A stretch of 64,000 nt of DNA from Rhipicephalus microplus (taxonomy: Eukaryota; Arthropoda; Arachnida; Ixodida; Ixodidae). Below, piece by piece: positions 47,400-57,565 of the stretch. Below the pieces are notes generated by a model. It was not told the DNA's origin and ran no database searches. It worked only from the letters and a program-made list of their open reading frames with translations. The DNA is taken from contig NC_134710.1 of assembly GCF_043290135.1 (NCBI RefSeq), positions 320,422,017 to 320,486,016 on the forward strand, given 5' to 3'. Both the position numbers and the translations under genes were made by a program. Each line of letters starts with the position of its first letter. Within the stretch, counting starts at the first letter, position 1.

Positions 47400-47580
47400 T
47401 TCACTAGAACTCAGACTCACCAGAATTCTCCGAAGTCAGACTCACTCAGACTCACACTCACGGAAACCTTCTTCAACCGAACTGACTCGGACTCAGATTC
47501 ACCATATTATTGCTCATTTGGACTCGCTCAGACTGAGGCCTCTCAGTCCGAGCGAGTCCACTCATGAGTCCGCTAGCCTA
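47400..47580. repeat. GACTC-rich repeat with strong hairpin
   Basis: Degenerate ACTCAGACTCAC words culminate in a hairpin at 47519-47560: 19-bp arms TGGACTCGCTCAGACTGAG and the complementary strand with one mismatch, and a 4-base loop GCCT. A related GACTC-rich unit lies at 47970-48095, also ending in a CTCATGAGT word. Confidence 0.75.
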
Positions 47581-47969
47581 AATTAGCTTTCTCTACCAAG
47601 GTGTCAATGCTCTTTAACCTTAATGTTTCACGTAATTCGTGCTCCTCTTGGCCTTGTTTGATATTGTATCTTTGAATACGACTTATGAAGGCTCGCAAAC
47701 CAGTTAGGTCATTTTCTTCTTAGAGATTACACATAAGACATATTTATCAAGAACTTCCCTGGAAGAGTTGGCAAGGGGGGTGTCAAGGCACCTTCATACG
47801 TAATTCACAACTCTGATTAATAGTGGTCTATGAATGTGACTGGTTTGGAATACGTGTGAATGGGCGTTATAATCGTTAACTCAGGCAAGGCGTATACTAA
47901 TGCTAAAGATGAGTAGATAGTATCATAGGTTGGCAAAAATCAGTGGAACACACTGACACTTATTCTAGA

Positions 47970-48095
47970 ACTTCATCTCGCACTTTAAACTCACTCGGAC
48001 TCAGACTCACCAAACCCAGTCTCACTCTGACCCAGCCTTACGGTTCGACCTAAGTCTGAGTGAATCCAAGTGGGTCGACTCATGAGTTAGTTGGC
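47970..48095. repeat. GACTC-rich repeat, second copy
   Basis: ACTCACTCGGACTCAGACTC at the left and GTCTGAGTGAATCC ... CTCATGAGT at the right give a weaker hairpin than the 47.5-kb copy. Shared words and order indicate the same family. Confidence 0.6.
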
Positions 48096-48684
48096 TGACC
48101 TATGGTTATGCTTAGATCATATCCGCGCAGCTGGCCACAGGTGATGAATTATCGGTGGGAACATGCACATTATCAGCATGCTTTTACTTCTCAGAAGGCC
48201 CTCATTTTCGGGTATCTGCAATACTCAGCAGCACAAAGACAGCACGCGCCGAACGACTTATTGCGTCGCACTCGCTAGGCGCAGCTCGGCGAGGCGTTTT
48301 CGCGTTACGCATGTATGTATATTTTTTTTCCTGACCAGACTAAATAGATCCGCTGTTATTATTAACACGTTTCAATTCCTCCTTGGCCTGCACCCCTTTA
48401 TGTTGGTTCGCACACACATTTCTCGTAGAGAACAAATGACGGGCAGCCACAGCCGATCGTCCTTCGGCCTTTTCTTTGCCAACAAGACATGACGGCAAAG
48501 CAAGAAAGAAGACAGAGAAAACCACAGTCCTGATTAGGTTCGGTTGGGGAGTCTAATCATATCTTCTCGCAGGCCGAATTCAGCATCTCAAGAAAGGAGC
48601 GAAACGTGTATATCATGTGGGCGCTCACCCACCAGAAGCTCGCGACTTTGCGGAGTTATGGTGACGAAAGCGCATAAGTCACTA
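48096..48684. other. No recognisable gene
   Basis: Nothing supportable. Confidence 0.45.
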
Positions 48685-48797
48685 GGGTAGGGTGGGGCAA
48701 AATGAGACAAAAATCCGGAAATAGGGAATATACATTTTTATTCTATTCCTTACAGAAAATGTAGAAATTTTCATTTGGGTGTAAGGTATGTGCTACA

Positions 48798-49751
48798 CAG
48801 GCCCGTATCCAGTCATTCTTTTCGAGGGGGGGGGGGAGGGGGCACCTCCTGAAAGCCTCAACTATTTGATAAAAACAATTATTTTTATTATTTTCATTCA
48901 CAATGGCGGGATGCAAGTTATGTAACTTATTTAAAAGCTGTTTTATTATATGTTCAAGGTCACTGCAGTTGCACAATGCTGACGGCGGTGTGTTTTTACG
49001 TGCATGAACACGGAAATGGTGACCCCGGCACCGCGTCGGCCACGTGAGCGACGGGTTGCAACCATAGAAGGCGACGCACGAGCAATTGTGATCTAGCACG
49101 CGTTCTCTTGTGCTTGCTTCTTTGTCGGTGAATTGTTAGTCTCTGTTTAGTACACGGCCAAAATGATTTCGCCAACGGCGCCAACAATATCACGCTGGCA
49201 CAGTATTGAGCCCCGTTCCATTAGTTTCAGATCGTCATGACACGCACGCCGTGCAGCCCACGTGCTTTCCGAGCCGGAGAGAGAGTCGCGCTTTCTGCTT
49301 CATATTCGGAGAGGAAAATTTGCCCAGCCAATATGGCCAACTTCCGGCTTCACCACGGCTTCACAACGAATGACGTTAGGGCCTCTGCTCAGTTGTTTCC
49401 TTCCGTGCCTTTTCTTGAGTCCGTGTGCTACCTCCAAGATCAGCATCGGCAACGCGCCTTGAACAACGGTGCGTTAATGAAACTAATCTCTGAGGCCTAG
49501 GCCTGTGCCATGCCGGCCGCCAGCTCACGCGTAGGAAACGAAACCCTAACTTTAATCCTCAAGTTCACGCCGACCCTTTTGCTAGCTTAGCGGAGAGAGG
49601 CAGAACTGGGAGTCACTCGCACTCGCATGTGTTTTGTATTTTGCGCGAGAAAGACGTGTTCCCTGCTCGAAAACACCTACCCCCCCCCCCCCCGACAAAA
49701 ATTTCGGGGGCTCAAGCTCTCTGGGTTCCTCCGCCCCTAGCTACGGGCCTG
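48798..49751. mobile_element. Non-autonomous hAT-like element with 8-bp target duplication
   Basis: Perfect 10-bp terminal inverted repeats, CAGGCCCGTA ... TACGGGCCTG, with weaker matching inward. The flanks are GTGCTACA (48790-48797) and GTGCTACC (49752-49759), 7 of 8 bases. A CAG...CTG end with 8-bp duplication is the hAT hallmark. Subterminal G-rich (about 48826-48842) and C-rich (about 49680-49693) tracts face each other. No transposase is found in the 954 bp. Confidence 0.75.
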
Positions 49752-49792
49752 GTGCTACCTACATGACCATGTTGCCACAGTTGAAACGTTTA

Positions 49793-49978
49793 TTATAAGA
49801 AGGAATAAAAAGGAACCAAGTCTCCTATTTCGCCCCAACCTGGGGGGCAAAACGAGACATTGTGAAAACATTTGTTTTTAGTTGTTACTTTAAAGCACTT
49901 GAAATTCACTCCGTTGGCCCTCACGCAGACCTCATAAGCCCAGTTTTTGTACCCCACGCATTGAATCCAGACAGACAT
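49793..49978 (-). pseudogene. Transposase C-terminal fragment (pogo-type Cys-rich tail)
   Basis: The minus-strand peptide contains VWIQCVGYKNWAYEVCV and then VNFKCFKV. This recalls the WIQC-x2-C-x2-WAHE-x-C...F-x-C tail on many pogo/CENP-B-type transposases. The second Cys has become Tyr and the His has become Tyr, so the metal-binding site is broken. It lies near the 3' end of the element, as expected. Confidence 0.5.
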
Positions 49979-50451
49979 CGGCGCTCTGTTGCTCCGAAAC
50001 TCTTGCAGATCAAACTCCGTCCGTCTTTCCTTGTGCTAACTTTGTCTATTTCGAACGCTTGCACTTCATCGGACTATTTAATGATTGAAATCTAGATATC
50101 TCCTGACACCTCTTCTTCCCCTATTTTTGCCGTTTTGATGCAGAACTGCAAGAGAATTGCGTGGCTTTCAGGTTCGTCAGCCGGGCTTTGTGACACAATA
50201 AATTGCAGACTTTTTATCACTCCTTGTTTTGAAAACCTTGGTATGACAAAAATCAAACTGAAAATCGATTATAAAACTTATTTGTGAATGGCTTGAGTAG
50301 GAGATTCTTCCACTTTTTCGTGTGCCTCTTGAGAGTATCCTTAAGAACTCGGAACCACCTCGACGGAGTGCGAATGGAGTGTCTTGTCCACAACAGCAAT
50401 CAGTACTTTTTAAATTCAAAGCATTTCTTAGCAAGCTTAGGTAACTGAGCG

Positions 50452-50858
<407 letters not shown>

Positions 50859-50949
50859 ACACCCACGACTTTTAGCTCTCCTTGGTGTTTCGATAATGGT
50901 ATCGATACCAAAATTGGTATGACGTAACATGACTGTATGACGAGCATAA

Positions 50950-51618
50950 TGCCTAGTTCACACTGAAACATCCGCTTTCTACAGCGACCGAAATTCCCCT
51001 GCCGCCGAAACACAGCGTCGTTCGCACTGCACGCGCCCCGCTCCGCCGAATATGCCATCTACTACGGTACGAACGCGGGATGGATGCGCTGTCACCCGGT
51101 TGTTGTCGCGGCTCGAAAACGCTACTACGCTATCCAGTGGTGTATACTTCGACAATTCTCCTACGCAAGAAGCAAGAAAAGACAGTACTGCTTACTTTGC
51201 TGGCAAGTGGCTGTCTTGTAATGCACCAAGAGCCGAAAAACCACCGACGCCAGCGGCGTTGGTGGGTTCGTTTTGCTTTGCAAGACCGCAACAAGCTCGG
51301 TCACGCCAACAGCAAGCTCGGTCACCTCTTTCACGAAATACGGAGGCGAAGTAGGCACAGAGTAGGTTAAACTCCCGTTGGTTTCAACATTCAGTTACGT
51401 GCACTGCAGCATAACAAGTGAGTAGGGCTTGGCCGCCATTTTTCAAAATTCCTTGACTAGTGCTCCTATTGGTCCGCGGTGACCGATTCGGCGGCAGACG
51501 CCGCAAAAATCGGTCCGAGAGCAATCGGCGCGGAGAGGGCCCTTTCGGCGGATCTCGCCGCCGCCGAACCGGATTCGGAGCACTTTCGGCGGCCGGAATG
51601 CTCAGTGTGAACGCGGCC
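50950..51618. mobile_element. PIF/Harbinger element with TAA target duplication
   Basis: Ends: TGCCTAGTTCACACTGAAAC on the left and, as reverse complement of the right end, GGCCGCGTTCACACTGAGCA. TAA flanks both sides (50947-50949 and 51619-51621). The 3-bp TAA/TTA duplication and a G-C-rich end followed by TTCACACT are typical of PIF/Harbinger. The insertion interrupts a minisatellite unit, so the empty site can be reconstructed by comparison with neighbours. Confidence 0.8.
51080..51370 (+). pseudogene. Harbinger transposase N-terminal fragment
   Basis: The frame contains RRQRRWWVRFALQDRNKLG followed by HLFHEIRR. The motif (R-R-x-W-V-x-x-x-L-x-x-R-x-x-x-G...L-x-x-L-R-x) is the well-known N-terminal segment of PIF/Harbinger nuclease proteins. 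The DDE nuclease domain is absent, so the copy is internally deleted. Confidence 0.65.
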
Positions 51619-52925
51619 TAAGTGAGTCTTCATAACATGAAAATAATCACATGAATGTCAAGAATGTCATGGTATTGCTGCTCTTGCGGTGGTTTTGTTC
51701 ACATGACTTGTTGCAAAACTGGTATGGTATGACGTAACTGCATGGCGAACACAAGTGACAGACCCTAACGTAGAAATCATGACATGCATGTCATGTAAGA
51801 ACATGACTACATGCAACGCTCGTGATGCACTCCCGTTTGTTTCGCTAGCTTCACATTTGCCCAATTTGGTATTACGTGACGCGAACTGACGACGAAGCTA
51901 AATGACACGTTCAAAAATGATAATGACATGCGTTTCATGTAAAGCATGACTACATGCTACACTCATAGTGGGTTCGCTGTCGTTTCGCTAGCTTCACATA
52001 TACCAATTTTGGTGTTAAGTGACGTCAACGGATGACGAAGGTATATGAGCGGTGTAAACATGATAATTATGACATGTGTGTCGTGTAAGAACATGACAAC
52101 ATGCTACACTCATGACGCGCACGCGGTCATTTCGCTTGCTCCACATATACCAAATTTGGTATTACGTGACGTGAATGGACGAAGAAAGTAAGCGACACGT
52201 CGAAAGATAATAACCATGACATGAAAGTCATGTACGGCATAATTTACCTCCACCTGGTAACGTTTTGCTGATTTTAAAGGGACATGTAAACTTTCCTCAT
52301 TCGTGCTTTTCATATCACCGATTCCCACTGTATGTGGGATCTGCCAGTGTTTAATTTTATTTTCTTGCCAGGAAGCTCTATATCATATTATCTTGTACGC
52401 CCGTACCATCCTAAGCATAGAAATAAAAGATAGAATGGGTGTAAGTAAATGGCTTAACACAAGACACTCTCTAAGACGACTTTATGCCATGTTTTTCTCA
52501 TTATGCCTTTCAGACATGCCCGAATTCAACAATAAAATTCCACTTTGTTCCCGGGTACCGAATAAACTAAACGTTTGGTGGTCAGTAGCTAGAAGCATAA
52601 AGTTACAAAACAAGTATTTGAGATGTTGTACTGACGTCGGAGCAGTTTCATGCATGGATCCCGAAATTTGGTTGAGTGCAATTTCACCCCTTTTTCGATG
52701 GGTCCCCAACGCACTCACACTAGCCGCGTAATTTTTCCCGCGCGAACGCTGCGAGCAATCATCAACTTTTACACATGAAAAGGCAGACAAGTACAAGCAC
52801 TTATCGCTGGAAAAGATAAAAGCAAAAATCACTTTTTTTTTACTTGCTAGAAAAGCCAGCAAAGTGAAAATGTCGCGTGTTGCCCCCCCCCTCCCCCCCG
52901 TCTCAATTTACCCCACCCTACCCTA

Positions 52926-53599
52926 TGCGGAAACATCATACGCTAGCGTAAACGCCTGTAGGACCGGAAGACGCTTCGAAGCTATCACAAGGGGTACATC
53001 GGCAAAAGCGGCTAAAGCATTCCCCCACTGTTTTGCATGAGCTTCAGCTGTAAGCATGAGAAGTGACACTACTTCGCCTTGGTTTTCTAGCCTTAACATT
53101 GAACATCTATATGTGAAGAGAAGCAAACATTACTGAAGAAATAGTGTTGATGTTTTTTTTGATATGAGGTGCTTAGAAGATGTTGGCACCATCAGGTGGG
53201 ACCTGTTATTTATTTCCACAGAAATGTCAAAATAATGAGGGTCACATGCCTAAAAGAAGTGAAGAGCTTGATTCGCGAAGAATGTTTTACACGCGCAGTA
53301 TTCGAGGGGCAGGTATCCCTAAATTAAGCATTTGTGTCCTTCACTCACAGCAAACTGAATAACATACCTGGAGGGACAGTTTACTTATGAGATACGGTGT
53401 GCAAACAAAGAATGTGGAAGCGGAAGGGAAAAAGTAAGACGGGAAAGGCAAAGCACCGTCCAACTGTACGAAGTCTCCCACATGCCTTGAGGTAGGCGGA
53501 GAGTGCGAGAGAAAGAGCGGACACGACAGCCTTTCTGAGGACAATGGCTCAGAAAAGAGCTGCAACGTTCTCCGCGGTGGAAGCCAATTATAAATCTTC
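52926..53599. other. No recognisable gene
   Basis: Nothing supportable. The frame of the 53600-53766 segment stays open on the minus strand into this region, but its composition changes to low-complexity Ser/Pro/Phe. Confidence 0.4.
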
Positions 53600-53766
53600 G
53601 AGAAGCAGCAAAGGTGTCGGGCCTTTCCGATAAAGTCCAAAGACAAATACGATTCGTCCAGGGCGGCAACGAAGCGGGAGAGGTACTCGTGCTTCGCGGG
53701 GACGACAAATTGCTTCCACCGCGTGACAAATAGGACGACGTGCGTCGCGTCGCGGCTGCCGGTGCT
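53600..53766 (-). CDS. Candidate exon, unknown protein
   Basis: A minus-strand open segment of GC-rich, protein-like codons: STGSRDATHVVLFVTRWKQ, then VPAKHEYLSRFVAALDES, then YLSLDFIGKARHL. An in-frame stop lies just upstream of the likely acceptor (ACCGACTGAG at about 53766-53775). The downstream end is unclear: no good GTAAGT-type donor is evident. Composition contrasts with the flanking frames, which is the main evidence. I cannot name a family. It could be a decayed exon or part of an unrecognised transposon. Confidence 0.3.
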
Positions 53767-53770
53767 CAGT

Positions 53771-55559
53771 CGGTGTCAGAACCTACGCAGATAAGAACCT
53801 CTCCCTGGGCGCCACTCAGAGAAGAGGAGCAAAACGAAAAGTAAGGCAAGCTACCGAATTTTCCAAACGCCCCGGGACGACGCCCTTGACACCTCAGTCG
53901 TAAGTGATGAGGAAGAGAATGGCCAAGAAAAACCATCGAAGAAGAATAATAGGCGTTCTCTTCGGAACTAGGTAGAAACATAACATGAAACAAACCCAAA
54001 TAAAAAATAAAAACTGACTTAGATTGCTCCAACACGGGGCGCACGAATAATCTGCTCGAGTTTCGTCGCCGATAAAAAGGAGGGGAAGCCGCCAAGGGAG
54101 AACAGCGAGTATAAAAGAGAGAGAGGTAGAAACAAATGAAACAGGAGGAAAGTTTACAAAGCGCATGGGATGAGAAAAGTAGATTGGCCGGAGAGGAGTT
54201 TGCGATAGTAGCTGCACGGTGCTCTACCCAGCAGGTCAGGCGCTGAGGAAGGGCGGGGGATTGTCTTCAACACTTCTCCCAGGGGTGCCTTGAACAACAC
54301 CGCTTTAATTAAACCCATTACGATGGTTCGAGCGCAGTGCGAAGGAGCATACAGAAAAAAAGAAGAAAATGAGTGAAAAGGCAGAAGAGGAAGCACAAGG
54401 TGGATAAAAGGAGAAATTGTGAGATGCCAGCCTTTCGGGATACGCCTCCGGCGCAACGAGCGTGGGACCCTCCGCTCTTCAAGCAGCGTAGACCCGCTGT
54501 CCGCCATCCACCAGCGCTGCTCTCCCTTCCCTTTGCTCCATCATTCTGTAGCCGATTCCCTTTGCGCTCAACGCTGGACGGCGCATTATGCGCCCGCGGC
54601 ATCCCAGATTCCCCTAGGGAAGCAAGGGAGAAGGCTTTTCCCCATGCCCGCTCAGTCGGCCATGCCAACTCGGCTCCCGCGACCGACCCAGCCTCCCTCC
54701 CTGAGGAGCACTTTTTGCGCAGCGCGTGCAAGCCAGGCAAGACGCATGTTGGTTGCAGGGGCCAAGCGAAGCACGGCGAAGTCGACGGAAAACCTGTCAA
54801 AGCGGAATTTATGCCATTCAGTCGAGGTGCACACATTTACGCAATACGTGACCAGTGTTTCGACCTATGTACGTATTGCAAGGGCTCAGAGGAAAAATGA
54901 CAAACAAAAATAAACAAACCACACATATTACTGTCTGAGCACACTTGCAAGTTAAACCGTCCACACCCACACAATAAAGTTGTTTAGTGAACTCTTCTTT
55001 TTGCGCTCACGTTCTAAACATACCTTCGTTTCACTTATTTGTCAGTCTTTGGGAATCGCTGCTGCTTAAAGCGTTGATTTAGCAGTGACGCATGACCTCA
55101 TTCTTTTTATTCACGATTCTCAATAGCATAGTTTTGTTGGTGAAACTCAATGCAAATTGTTCAGTAACTGAACCATCACTTTGTTCTGCAGAGGACAAAG
55201 TGCTTTGTAGAAAAATTAAGGAAACTAGTGAGCGTCGCCTTCAAGATTCGAACATGAAAGGGTCATCGCGCCCATTTGAAATCACATTCTCAATAAGTAG
55301 CCTTGCTTCGCGTCTCATTGGACAGCTCAATCATGCCGGTCGGTGATAAATGTTTGTGCGCGTAACATCGACCATTTCAAGCGATCCGAGAATGTGCTTT
55401 AATATATGTAGTACTTAAAAGCACTCACTCGTTGCGCAACTGATATATTTGGAAGCCTGGGGAAACTTCACGCTTCAGCCGCGCAAAGTACATGGGTTAA
55501 TGACGTTCCTCACACTACCTAGCATCGATATGGTGTATTTTATTTTCATGCAAGTTCAA
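53771..55559. other. No firm gene; GC-rich block and a small secreted-type frame
   Basis: The segment 54410-54830 is GC-rich with long overlapping frames on both strands and a small palindrome (GGCGCATTATGCGCC, 54580-54594); no domain is recognised. At 55092-55346 an 84-codon plus-strand frame starts with a hydrophobic, signal-peptide-like run (MTSFFLFTILNSIVLLV) ending near Asn-Cys, then a charged region with few cysteines. I do not consider it proven. Confidence 0.3.
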
Positions 55560-55770
55560 GCATGGGCGTGGCTCTGCGGTAGAACATCTGCTTGCCACGC
55601 AGAAGGCCTTGCTTTGATTTCTAGTTGAATCAAATATCTTTTATCATTTATATGTTGGCATTCAATTCAATTTCTCGCTTAAAGACAACACTTAATATTT
55701 ATTCTCAACCAACCATGCCTACGCTGGAATTTCTGTGAAATGAAGTTTTTAACGCTGTCGCGTTAAAATT
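55560..55770 (+). repeat. tRNA-Gly-like SINE family with hairpin tail (copy 1)
   Basis: The head GCATGGGCGTGGCTCTGCGG followed by AGAACATCTGCTTGCCACGC resembles tRNA-Gly (GCC anticodon position). The B-box region (GCTTTGATTTCTAG) is decayed. The body ends in the TTAACGC/GCGTTAA hairpin at 55750-55765 plus AAAATT. It is a SINE, not a functional tRNA gene, because the acceptor stem does not close. Confidence 0.6.
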
Positions 55771-56039
55771 TCATTGGGTATGTGCAGCCTTCACAGAGGT
55801 AGTGCGGTCTTTGGCAGCTGGTTAAAATGCTCGACAATTATCAGATGTACACTGTGTGCACAAGGTTGTATACGACCACCCTAACCATCGCGAAGGTGTC
55901 GTGGGAAACAAAACACTGATGTTTTTTTTAAGACGAAAGTGTTTTATGCCGGGATCCAGCACGGCTCGGCTGGCATATTTACGTCACGGATATTACGTTG
56001 TAAATTACGTACTAACAGATTGAAAAGAAAAACAAACTA

Positions 56040-56125
56040 TAATACAAGTATCTGTAGCGCGGAATCGAACCACCAATCTCTCAATTCATAGCACACGGCG
56101 CTAACCACTACGCCACAAAGCGCAC
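56040..56125 (-). repeat. tRNA-like sequence (SINE head)
   Basis: On the minus strand: GTGGCGTAGTGGTTAGCGC (A box) and GGTGGTTCGATTCCGCGC (B box) with tRNA-like spacing. The 5' and 3' ends (TGCGCTTT ... GCGCTACAG) pair only partly. It is probably a tRNA-derived repeat directly next to the TA array. Confidence 0.5.
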
Positions 56126-56149
56126 GTTGTTGGAGGGTATTAAAGGCAA

Positions 56150-56330
<181 letters not shown>

Positions 56331-56446
56331 AGGAAGGAAGTGCACTGGCTCCGTAGTAAAAACGTAAGCGAGAAAGCACGACGTACGAGGAAACCCTTTT
56401 TTATTAATCACATACGTTTCGGCTGGTGGGCCAGCCTTCGTCAGTG

Positions 56447-56451
<5 letters not shown>
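56331..56451 (-). mobile_element. Penelope-like-element fragment within TA repeats
   Basis: A 120-bp unique segment sits between two TA arrays and carries a hammerhead-ribozyme core (separate entry). Such cores are found in the pseudo-LTRs of Penelope-like retroelements. No Penelope RT or GIY-YIG sequence is present here. The assignment rests on the ribozyme and is an inference. Confidence 0.55.
56407..56451 (-). ncRNA. Hammerhead ribozyme motif (type I, minimal helix III)
   Basis: On the minus strand: helix I 5' strand UUCACA (56450 to 56445); core CUGACGA (56444 to 56438); helix II AGGCUGG-CCC-ACCAGCC (56437 to 56421), where GGCUGG/CCAGCC pairs; core GAAA (56420 to 56417); then CGUA (56416 to 56413), giving a two-pair AC/GU helix III and a GUA cleavage triplet; then helix I 3' strand UGUGA (56412 to 56408), complementary to UCACA. 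All conserved core bases (CUGANGA, GAAA, NUH) are present. Predicted cleavage is after the A at 56413. Minimal helix III motifs of this kind usually act as dimers. Confidence 0.75.

Positions 56452-56535
<84 letters not shown>
56452..56535. repeat. (TA)n microsatellite, right block
   Basis: About 84 bp of pure TA repeat on the other side of the hammerhead-bearing fragment. Confidence 0.97.
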
Positions 56536-56539
<4 letters not shown>

Positions 56540-56579
56540 GAGAGAAGTGTATACCTAAGGGCTCGTATTTCCGTGTTTT

Positions 56580-56748
56580 AACACAATAATAATGAGATAT
56601 AACAGACAGTAATGCCAAGGAATGTACAGGGGAAGTTATTAGAACCAATGGAATGTAAATAAGAAGAAAGAAAGAAGAAAGAAAAAGTGGATGAAAAAAT
56701 AACCAGCCGTGGGCAGGAATCGAACCTACGACCTTCGAATAACGCGTT
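56580..56748 (-). repeat. Second SINE family (copy e), head replaced by LTR sequence
   Basis: On the minus strand the family body and B box (GTAGGTTCGATTCCTGCC) are present up to the anticodon-arm-like AACGCGTTATTCGAAGGTC. Upstream, where the A box should be, the sequence switches to the LTR family at about 56749. Confidence 0.75.
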
Positions 56749-57012
56749 GGAACGGAGCGTCGGCCTTCGATCAACAACTGACAAGCGGCGAAGCGCGTCG
56801 GCATTTATACTCTTGCCGTCGAATGTTCAAGCGTTATCGCTGGCGGTGGCGTAGGTTCCAGAACAATCTGTACCGTTCGCACAGTGGGCGTGATCTTATC
56901 GAAATGATCTACTACAGTCCGGAACCTTCTCGAAAACTGCAGGCGCGGTTTGCGCTGAGAATCGTGTTGTGTTTTGGGACGATAACGAAAACTTGGGAAA
57001 TGGAACGTGGCA
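56749..57012 (-). mobile_element. LTR fragment (U3 and start of R), same family as 17441-17828
   Basis: Matches the 17.4-kb LTR in order: LTR start TGCCACGTTCC, HSE-like arrays, GATAACGCTTGAACATTCGA, GTATAAATGCCGAC, and a TCAGTT start site, then stops and joins a SINE. The U5 part with the AATAAA signal is missing. Divergence between the two copies is roughly 20-25%. Confidence 0.7.
56776..56935 (-). promoter_or_regulatory. LTR core promoter with three HSE-like sites
   Basis: Site 56921-56935, GGAAC-CTTCT-CGAAA, is a perfect three-unit nGAAn/nTTCn array. Further sites are GTTCCAGAAC (56855-56864) and CGAATGTTCA (56820-56829). TATAAAT (56809 to 56803) lies exactly 30 bp from initiator TCAGTT (A at 56779). 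The arrangement is that of an arthropod heat-shock promoter; inducibility is inferred, not shown. Confidence 0.55.
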
Positions 57013-57415
57013 ATATATTTAGTGCCATTTCATGACGTGTTGCATTTTTTTCTTTTGAGCGACACGTCATAAAATGACGCTAAATATATGTGCTATAGTT
57101 GCATCCACAGACATTTTTTGAAGAATTGCAGATGTTTATATAACCAGTTGTTTACACTCGCCCTATGATGTCAAATAGAACATGTGTATTAGCAACACCA
57201 GAAGCTGATATAAAGCACTGATGCTCGCGAGGATGCTGGTCCTGGACGCTGCTATACATAAATCAACTTTGGCGCATGGCAACTAACCACAATTGAAGTT
57301 AACCCGACACGACGGCTGTATGAAAGGAGTACATATGTAGAGTTTATAAAATTGGGTAGGCAGCACTGCAACCACTATTGAAGTTTCATGAAGATTAGCG
57401 TCTACTTGAAAAGTA
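57013..57415. other. No recognisable gene
   Basis: AT-rich; nothing supportable. Confidence 0.45.
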
Positions 57416-57565
57416 AGACCTGTCGTAGCTCTGTGGTAAAATGCTTCACTGGCACGCAGAATGCTTCGATTCGATTCCCGCTAGAGCCCTGACATTTATT
57501 CTTTGCACTCATCGGGTTGACGCTACCGATGTCGGGTATTTCTTAACGCTCGCGCGTTAAAATTG
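57416..57565 (+). repeat. tRNA-headed SINE with hairpin tail (copy 2)
   Basis: Head CGTAGCTCTGTGGTAAAATG, a CACTGGCACGCAGAATGC arm, a good B box (CGATTCGATTCCCGC), a short body, then the TTAACGC/GCGTTAA hairpin at 57544-57559 followed by AAAATT. The body is shorter than in copy 1 (55560). Confidence 0.6.

Larger units (their letters stand above)
50900..52250 (+). repeat. Minisatellite, period about 140-150 bp, split by a Harbinger insertion
   Basis: Related units begin near 51699, 51851, 51992 and 52139 with TTCACAT(A)TACCAAATTTGG-type sequence followed by TATTACGTGACG. Each also contains CATGACATG...GTCATGTAAG and ACATGCTACACTCATGA. A further partial unit (ACCAAAATTGGTATGACG) lies at about 50909 on the other side of the Harbinger insertion. 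Units are about 75-85% alike. Numerous short palindromes (CATG, ACGT) give it potential secondary structure. Confidence 0.75.

Noticed and set aside
54373..54913. Two plus-strand frames of 164-175 codons and their antisense frames
   Set aside because: High GC keeps all frames open; composition is arbitrary and no domain or splice context supports a gene.
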